From the NCBI RefSeq assembly GCF_027257845.1, contig NZ_JAPVOT010000001.1, positions 372,001 to 436,000 of the forward strand: a DNA stretch of 64,000 nucleotides. Reading direction: 5' to 3'. Under the pieces are notes generated by a model. It was not told where the DNA came from. It saw only the letters and a program-made list of their open reading frames with translations, and searched no databases. Origin of the DNA: Alteromonas sp. BMJM2 (lineage in GTDB: Bacteria; Pseudomonadota; Gammaproteobacteria; Enterobacterales; Alteromonadaceae). A program made the position numbers and the translations under genes. Of the stretch, positions 9,838 to 19,015 are shown in pieces (positions within the stretch are counted from its first letter, which is position 1; the number at the start of each line of letters is the position of its first letter).

Positions 9838-9875
9838 ACAGATTCCTTTTTAGTAAACGTGAATTTACCTTCTTA

Positions 9876-9914
9876 GAGATAAACGTATAAGAGATAAACC
9901 TATAAGAGATTAAC
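9876..9914. repeat. 15-bp imperfect tandem repeat
   Basis: GAGATAAACGTATAA (9876-9890) is followed by GAGATAAACCTATAA (9891-9905) and a partial third copy that runs into the stop codon region of the PLP enzyme gene. It lies just upstream of the DUF2891 start. Confidence 0.85.
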
Positions 9915-10956
9915 CCACTTCTAGGGCGTTTAATATCTCTTCATAGTCACATGTATTGCCTATTTCTCTGTCAATCCACTCGCGATTATAATAGGTATCT
10001 AGATAGCGCTCTCCGCTGTCACACATAAGCGTAACAATAGAGCCTTGCTCACCTTTTTTTAACATAGATTGAGCAACTGTCAGCGCACCCCACAAATTTG
10101 TTCCCGTGGACGGGCCCGCTTTTATACCCATAGCGTCATTTAACCAATGCATGGTGGCCACGCTTGCTGCATCAGGAACTTGAATCATATCGTCGATAAC
10201 ATCGCCCTGAAATGAAGCCTCTACTTTGGGTCTGCCAATGCCTTCTATTCTACTGCCTCTATTGGCCGTTAATGAGGAGTTTCGTTGTTTATAGCTGTCA
10301 TAAAACACGGAGAACTCAGGGTCTACCACCACCAATTTAGATGCCATACCTTTAAAGCGAATGTAACGCCCTATGGTGGCAGAAGTGCCGCCCGTACCCG
10401 CACTCATCACTATGGTATGGGGCAGAGGGTGAGGTTCGGCCTCCATTTGGTGAAAAATACTCTCAGCAATATTGTTATTGCCTCGCCAATCTGTGGCGCG
10501 CTCTGCAAACATGAACTGATCCATAAAGTAACCGTTACTCTGCTTAGCAACACGAATTGCCTCATCGTGCATTTGTGTTGGACAGTCGACAAAATGACAG
10601 CGACCTCCAAATTGCTCAATAAGCGCAATTTTTTTTAGGGCAGTAGAGCGCGGCATGATTGCGATAAATGGAACGCCAATCATACGCGCAAAGTAGGCTT
10701 CAGATACCGCGGTGCTTCCAGAAGATGCTTCCACAACGGTAGTGTGTTGATTTATTTTGCCGTTACACAACGCATATAAAAATAGTGAGCGGGCGAGGCG
10801 ATGCTTTAAACTGCCGGTAGGATGGGTACTTTCATCTTTTAAGTAAATATCGATACCGTTAAGTTTGAGTGCATCGAGTTTGATAAGGTGCGTATCCGCT
10901 GAGCGCTGATAGTCCGCATTTATTTTTTTTATCGCTTGGGAAACCCAATCTGCCAT
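9910..10956 (-). CDS. PLP-dependent cysteine synthase/desulfhydrase family enzyme
   Basis: A 348-residue fold-type II PLP enzyme. The Schiff-base lysine is K51 in [12 protein letters not shown], preceded by the substrate loop. The phosphate-binding glycine loop [14 protein letters not shown] appears near residue 185. The sequence around the active site ([20 protein letters not shown]) is that of the Cds1/PLP-dependent cysteine synthase family rather than CysK or CysM, which have longer N-termini and different loops. The likely reaction is beta-replacement or beta-elimination on a cysteine- or serine-like substrate. It is a single gene on the minus strand; a partner was not seen. Confidence 0.85.
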   Translation of the reverse strand: MADWVSQAIKKINADYQRSADTHLIKLDALKLNGIDIYLKDESTHPTGSLKHRLARSLFLYALCNGKINQHTTVVEASSGSTAVSEAYFARMIGVPFIAIMPRSTALKKIALIEQFGGRCHFVDCPTQMHDEAIRVAKQSNGYFMDQFMFAERATDWRGNNNIAESIFHQMEAEPHPLPHTIVMSAGTGGTSATIGRYIRFKGMASKLVVVDPEFSVFYDSYKQRNSSLTANRGSRIEGIGRPKVEASFQGDVIDDMIQVPDAASVATMHWLNDAMGIKAGPSTGTNLWGALTVAQSMLKKGEQGSIVTLMCDSGERYLDTYYNREWIDREIGNTCDYEEILNALEVG

Positions 10957-11333
10957 TACAATCCCTTAAAACATGTCGCCAGAAGAAAATATGACTGTAG
11001 AATAGCAGTGAGTTTTCAGTTTTTCTGTGCGTTTTTTTCTATATTTAATAAATTAATTGCAACTCAATACCAAAAATTAGTAATTAAAAGGTTTGTGATT
11101 CTATTTGACGTTTTTGAAGCGAAGTGTTCGGCAGTGCTGCGTGCATAAATTGTTTGGGCTTCATAAAAAACTTGGTATCTTGTGCTAAAACACTAGGTCA
11201 CTAGGTCACTAGGTCACTAGATCTTAGGTCACTAGATCTTAGGTCAGGTCGTTTCACCCTAAATCATCATGCTCAAGGACAACGTGTCTTAGATATTCAC
11301 GCCTTAGGTAAATTATAAATTAGGAAAAATACT
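10957..11333. other. Intergenic region with tandem repeats
   Basis: This 377-base divergent region carries the promoters of the PLP enzyme and the EEP-family gene. The repeat block at 11192-11250 is its only striking part. A short open frame at 10936-11148 has no ribosome site or recognisable content and is not called. Confidence 0.5.
11192..11250. repeat. Compound 8-bp / 15-bp tandem repeat
   Basis: ACTAGGTC occurs three times head to tail, then the unit ACTAGATCTTAGGTC occurs twice, ending in AGGTC. The units share the CTAGGTC core, so the array grew by stepwise duplication. It lies about 85 bases upstream of the start of the EEP-family gene. Confidence 0.9.
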
Positions 11334-12548
11334 ATGAGAGCTCTGCTACTCATTTTTTTGTTTACGCTGTCGCCATATTGTCTTTCTACTGAGACACTGA
11401 AAGTCGCTACCTTCAATGTCAGTATGGAGGCGGGAAACTACCCTGAGGCTTTAACAAAAACGAAAAATTCACAAGGGGCAACGCAAAAGTCCGCACCGAG
11501 TATTGACGTGCTTCAACGAGTGCTCAGTACGGGAGAGCACCCGCAAGTTAAAAATGTAGCTGAAATTATTCAGCGCGTTAATCCAGACGTACTGCTATTG
11601 AATGAGTTCGATTATATTGCGGATAAGACCAAAGGTGTCGACGCCTTTATTCGCCACTACCTCAATGTTTCTCAAAATGGCCAGCAGGCTGTTGACTACC
11701 CCTATACGTATATTGCACCGGTCAATACGGGGCTCGCCACGCCATTCGACTTAGACAATAACGGTCGGGCTGAGCAGCTTGGAGGAGATGCTTACGGTTT
11801 TGGCTTATATCCAGGCCAATACGGTATGGCACTGTTGTCGAAATATCCCATCGACATCGATAATATCCGCACGTTTCAACGGTTCAAATGGCACCACATG
11901 CCTCATCCCCAGCAGCCATACATACCAAACCCCCAGCAAAAAGAGACTGAGTGGACGCCTTGGTATGATGCTACAGAGTGGCAGGCGCTGCGTCTAAGCT
12001 CAAAGTCTCACTGGGATGTGCCCGTGCTGGTTAATGGCGAAAGTATTCATATACTCGCGATGCACCCAACACCGCCCTCTTTTGATGGGGAAGAGGACAG
12101 AAACGGCAAGCGCAATCATGATGAGATTCGTTTAATGGCAGATTACTTATCGCCAGATAAAGGAAGCTATATTTATGATGACAACGGCAAAAAGGTGAGT
12201 TTGCAACACAATACGCGCTTTGTACTTGCTGGTGATTTTAATGCTGCCGACATCGGTGATAAGTACCGTAAGGGTGTTATTGAGCAACTAACGGAAAACC
12301 CGTTAGTTAATAATACTGTTTTGCCAATAAGTCGCGGTGGCGCAGAGTCGTTTAACGTCTCTTACAGTAACCGCTATACGGCAAGTTGGGGCGCTAGGGC
12401 TGATTATGTGCTACCCTCTGCACAGTTCAACATCACTGACGCTGGCGTTTTCTGGCCGACAAAAAACAGCGAGCTTTATCGTTTGGTGGATGGAAGAGAA
12501 GCAAGCTCTGATCATCGCCTGGTTTGGGTTACGTTAGCACTTAAGTAA
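11334..12548 (+). CDS. Secreted endonuclease/exonuclease/phosphatase-family protein
   Basis: A 404-residue exported protein of the EEP (DNase I-like) superfamily. A signal peptide covers about residues 1-20 (LLLIFLFTLSPYCLS). Family motifs are in order: VATFNVS near residue 25, NPDVLLLNEFD near 83, HPTPP (about 244), the GDFNAAD catalytic stretch near 301, and a C-terminal SSDHRLVWV with the essential DH pair. Metal-dependent phosphodiesterase chemistry is expected, perhaps on extracellular DNA or phosphoesters as a phosphate source, but the substrate is not evident. A ribosome site (TAGGAAAA) precedes the ATG. Confidence 0.88.
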   Translation: MRALLLIFLFTLSPYCLSTETLKVATFNVSMEAGNYPEALTKTKNSQGATQKSAPSIDVLQRVLSTGEHPQVKNVAEIIQRVNPDVLLLNEFDYIADKTKGVDAFIRHYLNVSQNGQQAVDYPYTYIAPVNTGLATPFDLDNNGRAEQLGGDAYGFGLYPGQYGMALLSKYPIDIDNIRTFQRFKWHHMPHPQQPYIPNPQQKETEWTPWYDATEWQALRLSSKSHWDVPVLVNGESIHILAMHPTPPSFDGEEDRNGKRNHDEIRLMADYLSPDKGSYIYDDNGKKVSLQHNTRFVLAGDFNAADIGDKYRKGVIEQLTENPLVNNTVLPISRGGAESFNVSYSNRYTASWGARADYVLPSAQFNITDAGVFWPTKNSELYRLVDGREASSDHRLVWVTLALK

Positions 12549-12672
12549 GCCATCAAAGCGCAGTAACCGCAAGCCACGTAACTTACGTTTAATAACGTCT
12601 AATAGCGCTTATGTTCACACTAGCGGCATAGAGGCCATTCATAAAAAACAGAATAAGAGCAGAGAATTCTAT

Positions 12673-13083
12673 ATGCGTCTACTAGCGTTTATTTTTACCC
12701 TAACTCTCGCCGCCTGCGGTGCGCAGCCTAATGAAGACTTCATAGATATAGAAGCATTACAGAATTTAGAGCAAGGCGTCGATCACGACCTTCCCCTTAT
12801 TGCGCAAGCATATTCGATAAAAAGCAGTGAGCTCTGTGAAAAAGAGGGCGGTACGTGGAAGCAAAATGATAGCAAGCAATCTGCTATTTGTGTGTTGCCC
12901 GCGAGTGATGCCGGAAATGTGTGCTCTGATAGCTCTCAATGCACAGTGGCATGTTCGGCAAAGATTGACAATGTCACTGCTGGAACGAAGGTTGAAGGCA
13001 TGTGCTTAGAATCTACCAATCTCTTCAACTGCCCAATTTATGTGTCAAATGGCGTCGCCGAACAAAGTATGTGCGCGAACTAG
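12673..13083 (+). CDS. Small cysteine-rich lipoprotein of unknown function
   Basis: A 136-residue protein with a lipoprotein signal: the lipobox LAAC puts the lipidated cysteine at residue 15. The mature part has eight further cysteines, several in close pairs (CSDSSQCTVAC), which suggests a compact disulfide-bonded fold outside the cytoplasm. I recognise no family beyond that. It follows the EEP-family gene on the same strand with a 124-base gap and precedes the DUF2177 gene. Confidence 0.7.
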   Translation: MRLLAFIFTLTLAACGAQPNEDFIDIEALQNLEQGVDHDLPLIAQAYSIKSSELCEKEGGTWKQNDSKQSAICVLPASDAGNVCSDSSQCTVACSAKIDNVTAGTKVEGMCLESTNLFNCPIYVSNGVAEQSMCAN

Positions 13084-13111
13084 CTAGGGCGATGCTCGCC
13101 ACAAATTGGCT

Positions 13112-13170
13112 CCTAACGAGCTTTCACCTAACGGACTTAAACCTAACGAGCTTATACCTAACAATTTATA
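13112..13170 (+). repeat. 15-bp tandem repeat, four copies
   Basis: Four imperfect units starting CCTAAC (13112, 13127, 13142, 13157) fill most of the gap between the lipoprotein gene and the DUF2177 gene. Units differ at two to five positions. Confidence 0.92.
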
Positions 13171-13187
13171 AAACAGGGACATGTTAG

Positions 13188-13616
13188 ATGCTTCAAAATA
13201 TTCAACACTTTGCAAAATCAATAGCGGCTTCTCTTTTCGCTATTCTCATCTGTTTTGGCGTGCTCGATTTCCTATGGCTAGGCATTATTGCCGATAGCTG
13301 GTATCAAACCGAAATGGCGCCGTTGCTACGCTCGCAATTTATTACGTGGCCGTGGCTAGTATTTTATCTTATGTACGGCTGTGTTGTATTTGTATTGGCA
13401 GTGGTAGCAAACCGCGATAAGTCACTATTGTACGCAGGCATCGACGGTGCATTACTTGGGCTTGCCAGCTATGGCGCTTACAACCTCACGGCGTACAGTA
13501 TTATCGACGGGTTCACCCTGTTTATCATGCTGATAGATTGGGCATGGGGAACATTCCTAACCAGCGCTAGCGCTATGGCAGGCTGGTTAGGATTTCGCGC
13601 TGTTTTAAGGAAATGA
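13188..13616 (+). CDS. DUF2177 family membrane protein
   Basis: A 142-residue integral membrane protein with four hydrophobic segments (about residues 12-33, 47-68, 78-95 and 102-135). The motif DFLWLGIIADSWYQ in the first segment and the WAWGTFLTSASA stretch near the C-terminus mark DUF2177. The family has no known biochemical role. In some genomes it lies by lipid-modifying enzymes, and here it converges with a desaturase gene whose 3' end overlaps its own by 12 bases. Confidence 0.85.
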   Translation: MLQNIQHFAKSIAASLFAILICFGVLDFLWLGIIADSWYQTEMAPLLRSQFITWPWLVFYLMYGCVVFVLAVVANRDKSLLYAGIDGALLGLASYGAYNLTAYSIIDGFTLFIMLIDWAWGTFLTSASAMAGWLGFRAVLRK

Positions 13617-14822
13617 ATAGCGAACAATGCGTTTTAGCACGCTGGCATACTGCTTAAAAAATCCGCCCGTGTTGTAATGCATACCGTGCTCTTTGAAAAT
13701 GGCTTGTACCTGCGGTGCCATTTCTTTGTAGCGGCGGGCAGGAATATCTGGAAACAGATGATGCTCTATCTGAAAGCTCAAGTGACCGGTAAGTACGTGA
13801 AATAACTTACCGCCTTTTATGTTGGACGAACCAAGCCCTTGTCGGTAGTACCATTGCCCTTGGGTTTCATCAACGCAGTCTTCAGCACTAAAGGTTTGCA
13901 CATCACCCGTAAAATGCCCGCAGAAGATGATGGTAGACGTCCATAAATTCCTCAGCAAGTTAGCCACCAAGTTACCGGTGAAAACGTAAAGAAAGAATGG
14001 GCCGGCTAGCAAAGGAAATAATACGTAGTCTTTAACTAATTGACGGGCTCCTTTGCTAAAAAAGCGACGCTTTAACTCAGCATGTGACAGTTGGTTTTTG
14101 CGGTTGTCTTTTTTCTTACCAAAAAATACGCGCTCTGCCGCCATCTCATGATACGACACTCCCCATTGAAACATGACGCTCAACATTACGTAGGTAATAA
14201 ACTGCCATAGGTTTTTTACTCGCCAGCGAAAGTCATTCGACAAACGCAGTAAGCCATAACCAAAGTCTCTGTCTTTGCCAATAATATTGGTATAGGTGTG
14301 GTGTTCGTAATTATGCACACGATTCCAGCTAGAGCCGTCACAAGCAATATCCCACTCATAGGCTTTGGAGTTGATGTGCTTATCGTTCATCCAGTCGTAC
14401 TGACCGTGCATAACATTGTGACCAATTTCCATATTATCTAAAATTTTAGCCGTTGCTAAACTCAGCACACCTACTACCCACAGCAGAGGTTGTATAAACC
14501 CTAACATTAGCAGTATTCTGCCGGTCCATTCACACCCACGCTGGGCCAATATTACCCGTCTAATGTAGGCGGCATCTTCACTGCCAATTTTGCTTTTCAC
14601 GTCGGTTTTAACGGCATCAAGCTGAGTAGCAAGTTTGGTATAGTCAGGTGTTTTTTTAGTGCCAACATCGATATCTTTTGATGAGCGTTGTGAAGTCTGT
14701 TCATTCGCATTTTTTCCACTATTTAAGCGGCTGCTTGAACCTTTTAATACTTGGCCCTCATTAACGATACTTTTATTAACCGTGCTTTTATTTACGGTGT
14801 TTGTACTAATTGTCGTAATCAT
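13605..14822 (-). CDS. Membrane fatty-acid desaturase
   Basis: A 405-residue diiron acyl desaturase, with start chosen at 14822 because the ATG overlaps the TGA of the upstream reductase gene (ATGA). The three histidine boxes are present: HNVMH, HNYEHH and QIEHH, the last typical of the front-end/linoleoyl-CoA-type family. Four hydrophobic segments lie between them. The first ~75 residues are a polar, low-complexity extension (NKSTVNKSIVN repeats) with no counterpart in most relatives. Electrons should come from the ferredoxin reductase encoded just upstream. The position of the double bond made is not predictable from sequence alone. Confidence 0.9.
   Translation of the reverse strand: MITTISTNTVNKSTVNKSIVNEGQVLKGSSSRLNSGKNANEQTSQRSSKDIDVGTKKTPDYTKLATQLDAVKTDVKSKIGSEDAAYIRRVILAQRGCEWTGRILLMLGFIQPLLWVVGVLSLATAKILDNMEIGHNVMHGQYDWMNDKHINSKAYEWDIACDGSSWNRVHNYEHHTYTNIIGKDRDFGYGLLRLSNDFRWRVKNLWQFITYVMLSVMFQWGVSYHEMAAERVFFGKKKDNRKNQLSHAELKRRFFSKGARQLVKDYVLFPLLAGPFFLYVFTGNLVANLLRNLWTSTIIFCGHFTGDVQTFSAEDCVDETQGQWYYRQGLGSSNIKGGKLFHVLTGHLSFQIEHHLFPDIPARRYKEMAPQVQAIFKEHGMHYNTGGFFKQYASVLKRIVRYSFP
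14761..14805 (-). repeat. 15-bp tandem repeat inside the desaturase N-terminus
   Basis: Three imperfect 15-bp units (14761-14775, 14776-14790, 14791-14805) encode NKS-V/NT-V-type pentapeptides near residues 7-21 of the desaturase. Confidence 0.85.
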
Positions 14823-16033
14823 GCTTGAAGCTCCAAATCGGTAACGGCTTGAGATACACAAAGTTGAATTAGCTGCTCTGCGTTATCTGATAGCGCGCCG
14901 GTTCGTGTATCTCGAACCACGCCACGTTTTTTTACGCACTGGCATTGGTGACAAATACCCATGCCGCATCCGTAGGTAACAGGTCGGTTAGCTTGCTGAA
15001 GTTGTGTTAATAGCGTTTGCTGGTTATCTACAGAAAGAGAGCTTCCGTTATGGCTTAAAGAGAAAAAGGCTTTTTCACCACTGGTTTGCGCAGTTGCCAC
15101 GGGAAATGCGGCAAAATGTTCGCTATCTAATGACGCATCATTAGCAGGGGGAAGATTCGCATGTGTATTTGCCACCTCATCATAAAGAGACTGCGGGCCG
15201 CATACCATCCAGTGTGAATCAGTGTGGCTAGCCAAACGCTGTTCCACCCCGCCATCTTTTTGGCGACACAGTAATTCATAGGTGAAGTAAGTATTTAGGC
15301 GCTTATATTCAGCAAGCTCTTGTGTGAGTAGATGCTCATTCTCTTTAGCAAAATACAGTAAGTGAACAGGCCGACTTTGAAGATTATCGCTACTTGCACT
15401 GTTAAGACCTTCTAGCATAGCGATGAAAGGCGTAATGCCTGAGCCGCCAGCTATCATTACAATGGGTTTGATTTGCTCAGGTGCTGCTTGTTCTAATGAA
15501 GAGGTTTCAAGCTTATCTAAAAGCGCTGCCTTTGGCATAACAAAATTGCCCATGGGCGCAGAAATATTCACTGACACTTTTGATGCCGATTTTGATGCCG
15601 TTTTTGATAAGAGGGCGCTCAGATATGGCGTTAGCGCACCGTCTTTCTTAACCCGTATTACCAAACGAATATTGCCTTCATCCTGTCGGCTCTTTTGGCC
15701 GCTGGCGATGGTAAATACACGAGTGACTAACTTGCCGTTTACTTCTATGGTAAGCGCAATATGTTGACCAGCCGTGTGTTTTGGCCAGCGCTTTTGCGGT
15801 GAGAGAACAAGCTGAACGGTTGTGGCATTTAGGGTAGATACCGATTTTACACGGGCTTGATAATACCCGTCCCGCCATGATGGATTCACCATTTGAAAAA
15901 CCGTTTCCCAATATCCCGCCCACGTAGCGTGGTGGAAGAAAACGGCTGCGGCCTTATTTATTAATGCTTTCACTGCGATGTTTACTCTTTGCTCTTGTAT
16001 TGGCTTTTGTATTAGCTCTCTGGGGGCCTTCAA
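14819..16033 (-). CDS. Ferredoxin reductase with C-terminal [2Fe-2S] domain
   Basis: A 404-residue electron-transfer protein that reduces the desaturase. It has an FAD-binding barrel (RVFTIASGQ, about residue 105), an NAD(P)-binding domain (IMIAGGSGITPFIAML, about residue 195) and a plant-type ferredoxin domain at the end, with cysteines in CGMGICHQCQC and LCVS. The layout is that of the reductases paired with mycobacterial DesA3-type desaturases. It overlaps the desaturase start by four bases, so translation is coupled. The 272-base gap upstream, shared with prfB, contains a long palindrome that could be the operon's operator. Confidence 0.9.
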   Translation of the reverse strand: MKAPRELIQKPIQEQRVNIAVKALINKAAAVFFHHATWAGYWETVFQMVNPSWRDGYYQARVKSVSTLNATTVQLVLSPQKRWPKHTAGQHIALTIEVNGKLVTRVFTIASGQKSRQDEGNIRLVIRVKKDGALTPYLSALLSKTASKSASKVSVNISAPMGNFVMPKAALLDKLETSSLEQAAPEQIKPIVMIAGGSGITPFIAMLEGLNSASSDNLQSRPVHLLYFAKENEHLLTQELAEYKRLNTYFTYELLCRQKDGGVEQRLASHTDSHWMVCGPQSLYDEVANTHANLPPANDASLDSEHFAAFPVATAQTSGEKAFFSLSHNGSSLSVDNQQTLLTQLQQANRPVTYGCGMGICHQCQCVKKRGVVRDTRTGALSDNAEQLIQLCVSQAVTDLELQA

Positions 16034-16085
16034 AAATAGGTACGGACAGCGTTTTTACTATCACCAAAGATATGTACAGCCTTTG

Positions 16086-16124
16086 GCTTACACTTGTACG
16101 CTCATTCAGCGCACAAGTGTAAGC
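16086..16124. promoter_or_regulatory. Long palindrome in the desaturase-operon / prfB divergent region
   Basis: GCTTACACTTGT and ACAAGTGTAAGC are perfect 12-base arms (16086-16097, 16113-16124), and the loop has an inner 4-bp stem (CGCT/AGCG). No T run follows on either strand, so it is not a terminator. The position, about 50 bases upstream of the reductase start, suits a repressor operator. Confidence 0.55.
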
Positions 16125-16304
16125 TTAAAAAAATAAAAAGCAAGAGGGCGATTATTAAATGTCTAAACACGACAAGCGCAATTAAGACAAAAAGGGCTGG
16201 TAAAGTAGGCTGTCTAAATTGAGTCTTATTTACTGCAGCCTCTATCAAAATTGCTCTAAATTCGGTAGTATCCGCGGTCTTAATTTTTAATTAATAAGCG
16301 GACT

Positions 16305-17403
16305 ATGTTTGAAATTAACCCGGTTACTAATGCGATAAAAGATATCCGCGAGCGCACCGACGCGCTTAGGGGGTATCTTTGACTTTGATGCGAAGTCAGA
16401 GCGTTTAGAAGAAGTAAGTCGAGAACTTGAAAACCCAGATGTGTGGAATGAACCAGACAAAGCGCAAGCACTGGGGAAAGAAAAGGTAGCCTTAGAGCAA
16501 ATTGTGGAAACTATTCACAATCTAGACCAAGGCACCGAAGATGTTGAAGGTTTGGTTGAACTTGCCGTAGAAGCCGAAGACGAAGAGACATTCGAAGAAG
16601 CGCAAAATGAACTGAATAGTTTAATTGAGGCGCTAGAGAAACTTGAGTTTCGCCGTATGTTTTCCGGGCCAAACGATGCCAACGATTGCTACATTGATAT
16701 TCAATCTGGCTCAGGCGGTACAGAGGCTCAAGATTGGGCGAATATGCTGCTGCGTATGTATCTTCGCTGGGGTGAAGCTCACGGTTTTAAAACCGAACTT
16801 ATCGAAGTATCAGACGGTGATGTAGCCGGCATAAAAAGTGCGACATTACGCATTCAAGGTGAGTATGCCTTTGGCTGGCTGCGTACCGAAACAGGCGTCC
16901 ATCGCCTAGTTCGAAAGTCGCCATTTGACTCTGGCAATAGAAGACACACCTCGTTTTCTTCGGCGTTTGTATACCCTGAAGTTGACGACGATATTGATAT
17001 CGATATCAATCCTTCCGATTTGCGTATTGATACCTACCGAGCCTCAGGTGCCGGTGGACAGCACGTAAACCGAACGGACTCCGCTGTGCGTATTACCCAT
17101 GAGCCCACCGGAATTGTGGTGCAGTGCCAGAACGATCGCTCGCAGCACAAAAACAAAGACCAAGCCATGAAGCAGTTGAAAGCGAAACTCTATGAGTTTG
17201 AACTGCAAAAGCAAAACGTTGAAAAACAAGCGATGGAAGACAGTAAGTCAGATATCGGGTGGGGGAGCCAAATACGGTCTTACGTATTAGACGATTCTCG
17301 CATAAAAGATTTGCGTACTGGCGTTGAAACACGCAACACCCAGGTTGTCCTTGATGGCGATTTGGATAAATTCATTGTAGCTAGCCTGAAGTCTGGGCTG
17401 TAG
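16305..17403 (+). CDS. prfB: Peptide chain release factor 2 (programmed +1 frameshift)
   Basis: RF2 reads stop codons UGA and UAA. The gene begins [11 protein letters not shown] and runs 25 codons to an in-frame TGA (16380-16382). Translation must skip one base (T16380) to continue at GAC 16381. The joined protein has 365 residues, exactly the E. coli length. Stop-codon recognition SPF and the peptidyl-hydrolysis GGQ (residues 250-252) are both present. Residue 246 is Ala, the usual form, not the Thr of E. coli K-12. lysS follows after 23 bases, the classical prfB-lysS pair. Confidence 0.97.
16368..16383 (+). promoter_or_regulatory. prfB autoregulatory frameshift site
   Basis: AGGGGGTATCTTTGAC: a Shine-Dalgarno-like AGGGGG three bases before the slippery CTT TGA C. 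It is identical to the E. coli element. When RF2 is scarce the ribosome slips +1 at CTT and RF2 is made, so RF2 controls its own synthesis. Confidence 0.97.
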
Positions 17404-17426
17404 ACCGAACAACGAAGTGAAAGGTT

Positions 17427-18998
17427 ATGACTGACCAACAAACTGACGATAACAAATTGATTGCAGAGCGCCGTGCTAAGTTAAGCGCTATTCGTGAGCA
17501 GTGCCGTGCAAACGGTTTCCCTAACAGCTTCCGTCGCGAAAATTACGCCGACGAATTACAAGCTAAGTTCGGTGAATTCGATAAAGAAACGCTGCAAGAG
17601 CAGGGTAATAAAGTAAGCATCGCCGGACGTATTATGGCGAAACGCGGTCCATTCATGTTGCTTCAAGACATGACTGGACGTATTCAGGCCTATGCTGACA
17701 AAGATACGCAGAAAGTGCTTAAAGCCAAATACGGTGCGTTAGATATTGGCGATATTATTGGTGTTGCCGGTGATTTGCACAAATCTGGCAAAGGCGACTT
17801 ATACGTTAACATGGCCGAATACGAGCTGCTGACTAAAGCACTGCGCCCATTGCCTGAGAAGTTTCATGGCTTAAGCGATCAGGAAACTAAGTATCGTCAG
17901 CGCTATGTAGATTTGATCACCAGTGAACAAACCCGTAAAACCTTTATGATCCGCAGCAAAATTGTGAGTGGTATTCGCAATTATCTCACTAAGCGTGACT
18001 ACTTAGAGGTAGAAACGCCAATGCTGCAGGTTATTCCAGGCGGCGCTACTGCGAAGCCTTTCGTTACGCACCACAATGCGTTAGACATTGATATGTATTT
18101 GCGCATCGCCCCTGAGCTTTACCTAAAACGCTTGGTTGTAGGTGGGTTTGAACGTGTGTTCGAAATTAACCGCAACTTCCGTAACGAAGGCTTATCAACT
18201 CGTCACAATCCAGAGTTTACTATGCTTGAGTTTTATCAAGCCTACGCGGATTACAACGATTTGATGAATCTTACCGAAGATATGCTTCGCACCTTGGCAG
18301 AAGACATCCTTGGCACTAGCATTATTACCAATACCACAAAAGACGCTGATGGCAACGTAACCAGTGAAGTTCAGTACGACTTTGGCCAGCCTTTTGAGCG
18401 CTTAAGCATGGGCGATGCTATTTTAAAATATTGGCCAGAGGCCAATGAAGCAGCAATCCGCGACCCAGAAGCGAACCTCGATGCGCTGAAATCCATGGCA
18501 AAGCAGCTTCATATTAAAGAGCCAGAGGTAGACGGTATTTGGGGTGCAGGTAAATACTTGTGTGAAATTTTTGAAGCCACTGCAGAAGAGAAACTAGAAC
18601 AACCGACGTTTATTACTGAATATCCGTGGGAAGTATCTCCGTTAGCGCGTCGCAACGACAATAACCCATTTATCACTGACCGTTTTGAGTTCTTCGTTGG
18701 CGGTCGTGAATTGGCTAACGGCTTTAGTGAGCTTAACGACCCAGAAGATCAAGCGGAACGATTTGCTAAGCAAGTGGTAGAAAAAGACGCTGGCGACGAT
18801 GAAGCTATGCATTTTGATGACGATTACATTCGCGCCCTTGAGTATGGCTTACCGCCTACAGCGGGTGAAGGTATTGGCATCGACAGATTAGCAATGCTGT
18901 TTACCGACAGCTCTACCATTAAAGATGTTATTTTGTTCCCTCACATGAAGCCTCAAGCAGGCAACGACGCTGAGGCAAAAGACTCAAAAGCCGAGTAA
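17427..18998 (+). CDS. lysS: Lysyl-tRNA synthetase, class II
   Basis: A 523-residue class II synthetase for tRNA-Lys. The N-terminal OB-fold anticodon-binding domain (about residues 60-150) is followed by the catalytic core: motif 1 around [10 protein letters not shown], motif 2 [20 protein letters not shown] and motif 3 [12 protein letters not shown] near the C-terminus. It is somewhat longer than E. coli LysS (505 residues) because of a short acidic tail and a loop near residue 300. It is co-transcribed with prfB by position. Confidence 0.98.
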   Translation: MTDQQTDDNKLIAERRAKLSAIREQCRANGFPNSFRRENYADELQAKFGEFDKETLQEQGNKVSIAGRIMAKRGPFMLLQDMTGRIQAYADKDTQKVLKAKYGALDIGDIIGVAGDLHKSGKGDLYVNMAEYELLTKALRPLPEKFHGLSDQETKYRQRYVDLITSEQTRKTFMIRSKIVSGIRNYLTKRDYLEVETPMLQVIPGGATAKPFVTHHNALDIDMYLRIAPELYLKRLVVGGFERVFEINRNFRNEGLSTRHNPEFTMLEFYQAYADYNDLMNLTEDMLRTLAEDILGTSIITNTTKDADGNVTSEVQYDFGQPFERLSMGDAILKYWPEANEAAIRDPEANLDALKSMAKQLHIKEPEVDGIWGAGKYLCEIFEATAEEKLEQPTFITEYPWEVSPLARRNDNNPFITDRFEFFVGGRELANGFSELNDPEDQAERFAKQVVEKDAGDDEAMHFDDDYIRALEYGLPPTAGEGIGIDRLAMLFTDSSTIKDVILFPHMKPQAGNDAEAKDSKAE

Positions 18999-19015
18999 AA
19001 AAACCGAATAAAAAG

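Noticed and set aside
11192..13170. CRISPR arrays at the tandem repeats
   Set aside because: Repeat units are 8-15 bp, contiguous and without unique spacers, and no cas gene is present.
16086..16124. Terminator
   Set aside because: The stem is strong but neither strand has a T run after it, and it lies between two divergent starts.
16305..16382. prfB looks broken by an in-frame TGA after 25 codons
   Set aside because: The context AGGGGG-TAT-CTT-TGA-C is the programmed RF2 frameshift site, and the +1 frame continues with normal RF2 sequence.
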